Source of the DNA: Tsuneonella sp. CC-YZS046
GTDB taxonomy: Bacteria > Pseudomonadota > Alphaproteobacteria > Sphingomonadales > Sphingomonadaceae
Reading direction: 5' to 3'
Assembly (NCBI RefSeq): GCF_035581365.1
Contig: NZ_CP141590.1
Location: 1,736,001 to 1,800,000 of the forward strand
Length of the DNA stretch: 64,000 bases
Below the pieces are notes generated by a model. That model saw only the letters and a program-made list of their open reading frames with translations. It did not search any database and was not told the DNA's origin. Position numbers and translations under genes: made by a program. Shown piece by piece: positions 62,224 through 64,000 of this stretch. The first letter of the stretch is position 1. Each line of letters starts with the position of its first letter.

Positions 62224-62826
62224 CTACTCCTGCCGCTCGCGGCCCATGATCCGCAGCAGATCCTCATGCAGCTCGAACCACACGGTGTGATAGCTTTCGC
62301 GCCGGATATCGCTCACCCATTCGTGATCGCCATCCTCGGCCGCTTCGAGCGCAGCCAGCAGCTTCTTCCCGAAGATGGCAAGGCGCGGCAATTGCGCTGC
62401 AAGCCGCTTGATGATCGGCTCGACCTGCTCATGCACCGCGCCCAGCCGGTCGATGATCCCGGCGTCATAATCCGGATCGGAGTGATCGTTGGCGACTTTC
62501 TTCCCACCCACGCTCATGGTCTGCCAGTCGGTAATCACTTGCTTGAGCGCAACATTGACCCGCTCGAACGCCTCGTAAGGCTGCACGAAGGCCGGGTTTT
62601 CCCGCAGATCGCCATAATGCAGCGAATAGCGCGAGCGCAGCGCCACATCCGTCAGCGGAGTCAGCGCGTAGCGATCATTATGCATCACCGCCCGCCCCGT
62701 CTCCACCGCACGCGCCAGCTCACGCTCCACCGTTTCCAGCGGCAGGCCGACGATCCCGGCGATCTCGGAAGGTTCGGAGTGGCGTTTCAGCGCAGTGCCA
62801 TGCAGCACCGTGTCGCGGACATCCAT
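62224..62826 (-). CDS. Operon protein with an N-terminal winged-helix-like segment
   Basis: 200 residues. Residues ~15-55 (SEPSEIAGIVGLPLETVERELARAVETGRA, then VMHNDRYALTPL) look like a winged-helix, as in DNA-binding or scaffold domains. The rest is helical (YEAFERVNVALKQVITDWQTM; LAIFGKKLLAALEAAEDG) with a C-terminal HTVWFELHEDLLRIMG. No known family. Start at 62826, two bases after the stop of the preceding gene; the dikinase-like gene follows seven bases later. It may be a third subunit rather than a regulator. Confidence 0.75.
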   Translation of the reverse strand: MDVRDTVLHGTALKRHSEPSEIAGIVGLPLETVERELARAVETGRAVMHNDRYALTPLTDVALRSRYSLHYGDLRENPAFVQPYEAFERVNVALKQVITDWQTMSVGGKKVANDHSDPDYDAGIIDRLGAVHEQVEPIIKRLAAQLPRLAIFGKKLLAALEAAEDGDHEWVSDIRRESYHTVWFELHEDLLRIMGRERQE

Positions 62827-62828
62827 GG

Positions 62829-63575
62829 TCAGCCCTCCCCGACCAGCCAGACGCGGGCCGTGCGCTCCACGTTGTTCTGATAATCCTCCGCCGTCTTGGC
62901 GGCGGCGGTGGCTTCGATCGTCACGGTGTCGCCATCGCGAATACCGGTGATCTTCGCGTTCATCACGCAAGGAATGTTATATTCCCGCGTCAGGATTCCG
63001 AGATGGGAACGGACCGTGCCGCCCGCGCAGATCACGCCCGCGAACTGATCGATGATCGGCGCGGTCAGCGTGCCGCCCGAATCGTCGATCACGGCGATGG
63101 TGCCGGGAGGAACGCCCTCGGACAGATAGGACAGCACCCGTTCGTTGGAACGTATATAGCGTGCGACTCCGGTCACATCTTGATTGTGGCGAACGACATT
63201 GTCGCCCACTCCACGCAGCGTGCGCCCCTGCTCATCGGCATCGGCGGTCGGCGCATCGGGATGGGCGAACATGAAGTTCTCCGCATCACCTGCGGCGCCA
63301 TCCTTCGGCTTGTAGATTTCCGGCCGTTCCTCCGCCGAAATGGAAGCCGACCAGTCAAACCGATGGCCGCTCGCCAGGATGCGCTGCTCGATCTCCTGCA
63401 TCATCCCGGCAGTCACGAGGCTGTCATTGCCGCGCATGGCGAAGTGGTTCCATTCCTGGCCCGATTGATGCCACGCCTCGCGAATCTTCTCACGCAGCAG
63501 ACCCAGAGTCGCCTCCACCAGCGGCGAAGCGACCGGCCGTTGATACTGGACGGAATCGATTGGCAGCTTTTTCAA
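62829..63575 (-). CDS. PEP-utilising-enzyme mobile (phosphohistidine) domain protein
   Basis: 248 residues. The C-terminal ~90 residues form the swivelling domain of PEP synthase-type enzymes, with the acceptor histidine in CAGGTVRSHLGILTREYNIPCVMNA. The N-terminal ~140 residues are unrecognised. It begins at a TTG (63575) with a perfect AAGGAGGGG ribosome site seven bases before it. It is first in the operon. Separate mobile domains occur in phenylphosphate synthase, where one subunit carries the phosphohistidine and another the ATP-grasp domain. Confidence 0.85.
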   Translation of the reverse strand: MKKLPIDSVQYQRPVASPLVEATLGLLREKIREAWHQSGQEWNHFAMRGNDSLVTAGMMQEIEQRILASGHRFDWSASISAEERPEIYKPKDGAAGDAENFMFAHPDAPTADADEQGRTLRGVGDNVVRHNQDVTGVARYIRSNERVLSYLSEGVPPGTIAVIDDSGGTLTAPIIDQFAGVICAGGTVRSHLGILTREYNIPCVMNAKITGIRDGDTVTIEATAAAKTAEDYQNNVERTARVWLVGEG

Positions 63576-63629
63576 GCCACACCCCTCCTTTTCTTTCGTT
63601 CCGAGAACTTGCCCCTTATAGACGGCAGA

Positions 63630-63686
63630 GACAATAGCCGGGAAATTGTCGGACGATATTGACTGATTATCTTGAATTGTTCAAGG
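63630..63686. promoter_or_regulatory. Palindromes in the divergent region between surE and the dikinase-like operon
   Basis: Perfect inverted repeats GACAAT / ATTGTC (63630-63635, 63645-63650) and CTTGAA-TTG-TTCAAG (63672-63686) lie in the 164-base AT-rich gap between the divergent starts at 63575 and 63740. They are candidate operators for one or both directions. Confidence 0.45.
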
Positions 63687-63739
63687 CCCTAATCGCATAT
63701 GATCGAAGATGGAAGGATAAAGGCGGAGTGAGCAAGGGA

Positions 63740-64000
63740 ATGCGCATTCTCATCACCAATGATGATGGGATCGATAGCGAGGGAATCCGTTTGCTGGAAA
63801 GGGTTGCTCTGCAATTCTCGGACGATGTCTGGGTCGTGGCCCCGGACGGGGAGCGCTCCGGCGCCGGCCACGCCATCTCGATCTCCCATCCGATCCGCAT
63901 CCGCAAGCGCGACGATCGCCACTTCGCCGTGCAAGGCACGCCCACCGATTGCGCCTTGCTGGGCATTCACGAGTTGATCGCCGGCAAGCAGCCCGACGTG
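63740..64000 (+). CDS. surE: 5'/3'-nucleotidase SurE, N-terminal part
   Basis: 87 codons to the window end. MRILITNDDGIDSEGIRLLE with the metal-binding DD, then VVAPDGERSGAGHAISISHPIR and VQGTPTDCALLGIHEL, are the SurE signature. SurE dephosphorylates nucleoside monophosphates in stationary-phase survival. The conserved start is the ATG at 63740; an in-frame GTG at 63728 exists. The C-terminal two-thirds is outside the window. Confidence 0.95.
   Translation, partial: MRILITNDDGIDSEGIRLLERVALQFSDDVWVVAPDGERSGAGHAISISHPIRIRKRDDRHFAVQGTPTDCALLGIHELIAGKQPDV

Overview
The window reads as a chromosomal segment of an alphaproteobacterium of the order Sphingomonadales (Novosphingobium/Sphingobium/Erythrobacter-like). 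The basis is the high GC content, the gene order pckA <-> chvI-chvG-hprK-rapZ-EIIA(Man)-HPr, a truncated (C-terminal-domain only) HPr kinase, short-form HisG, the infA-maf-RNase G-like-yacG block, a K+-independent H+-pyrophosphatase and several TonB-dependent receptors. The genus cannot be fixed from the sequence alone. No CRISPR array, rRNA, transposase or phage gene was seen.

Layout. 0-2 kb: small poorly known genes, including a DUF937 protein. 2-9 kb: ATP-type PEP carboxykinase facing a two-component system that leads into a regulatory PTS operon. 9-17 kb: housekeeping genes (rmuC, def, recR, fmt, truA) and a membrane GGDEF-EAL protein. 16.7-24.8 kb: cobS and a J-domain gene separated by a compact nine-gene operon of glyoxalase/VOC, glutathione S-transferase-like, DUF1428 and SRPBCC proteins, with a divergent HxlR-type regulator and a clear direct-repeat operator. 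24.5-29.7 kb: bolA, hisG-hisD-nusB, thiL and a membrane desaturase with a coupled small membrane protein. 29.8-38.3 kb: hppA, a GNAT-cupin gene pair, a TesB-type thioesterase, uvrC and an OmpA-type porin. 38.6-44.3 kb: small envelope proteins, a TonB receptor, infA-maf-RNase G-like-yacG and tRNA-Phe.

44.8-60 kb is accessory and catabolic: a short-chain dehydrogenase, a CaiB/BaiF CoA-transferase, a KstD-like flavoprotein, a TonB receptor, a HigBA toxin-antitoxin pair, an acyl-CoA ligase, and a minus-strand run of phosphotransferase-like kinase, LLM-class oxidoreductase, cytochrome P450 and AraC regulator. Together they look like uptake and oxidation of a hydrophobic cyclic substrate (steroid- or terpenoid-like), but the substrate is inference.

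60.1-63.6 kb holds the most unusual element: a tight four-gene minus-strand operon built from pieces of pyruvate phosphate dikinase. It encodes a separate swivelling phosphohistidine protein, a protein with an N-terminal winged-helix-like segment, a dikinase core that lacks the C-terminal PEP/pyruvate TIM barrel, and an AccB-like carrier domain whose biotinylated lysine is replaced by aspartate. By analogy with phenylphosphate synthase and rifampin phosphotransferase, this could be an ATP-dependent phosphotransfer system with an unknown acceptor. The window ends in the 5' part of surE.
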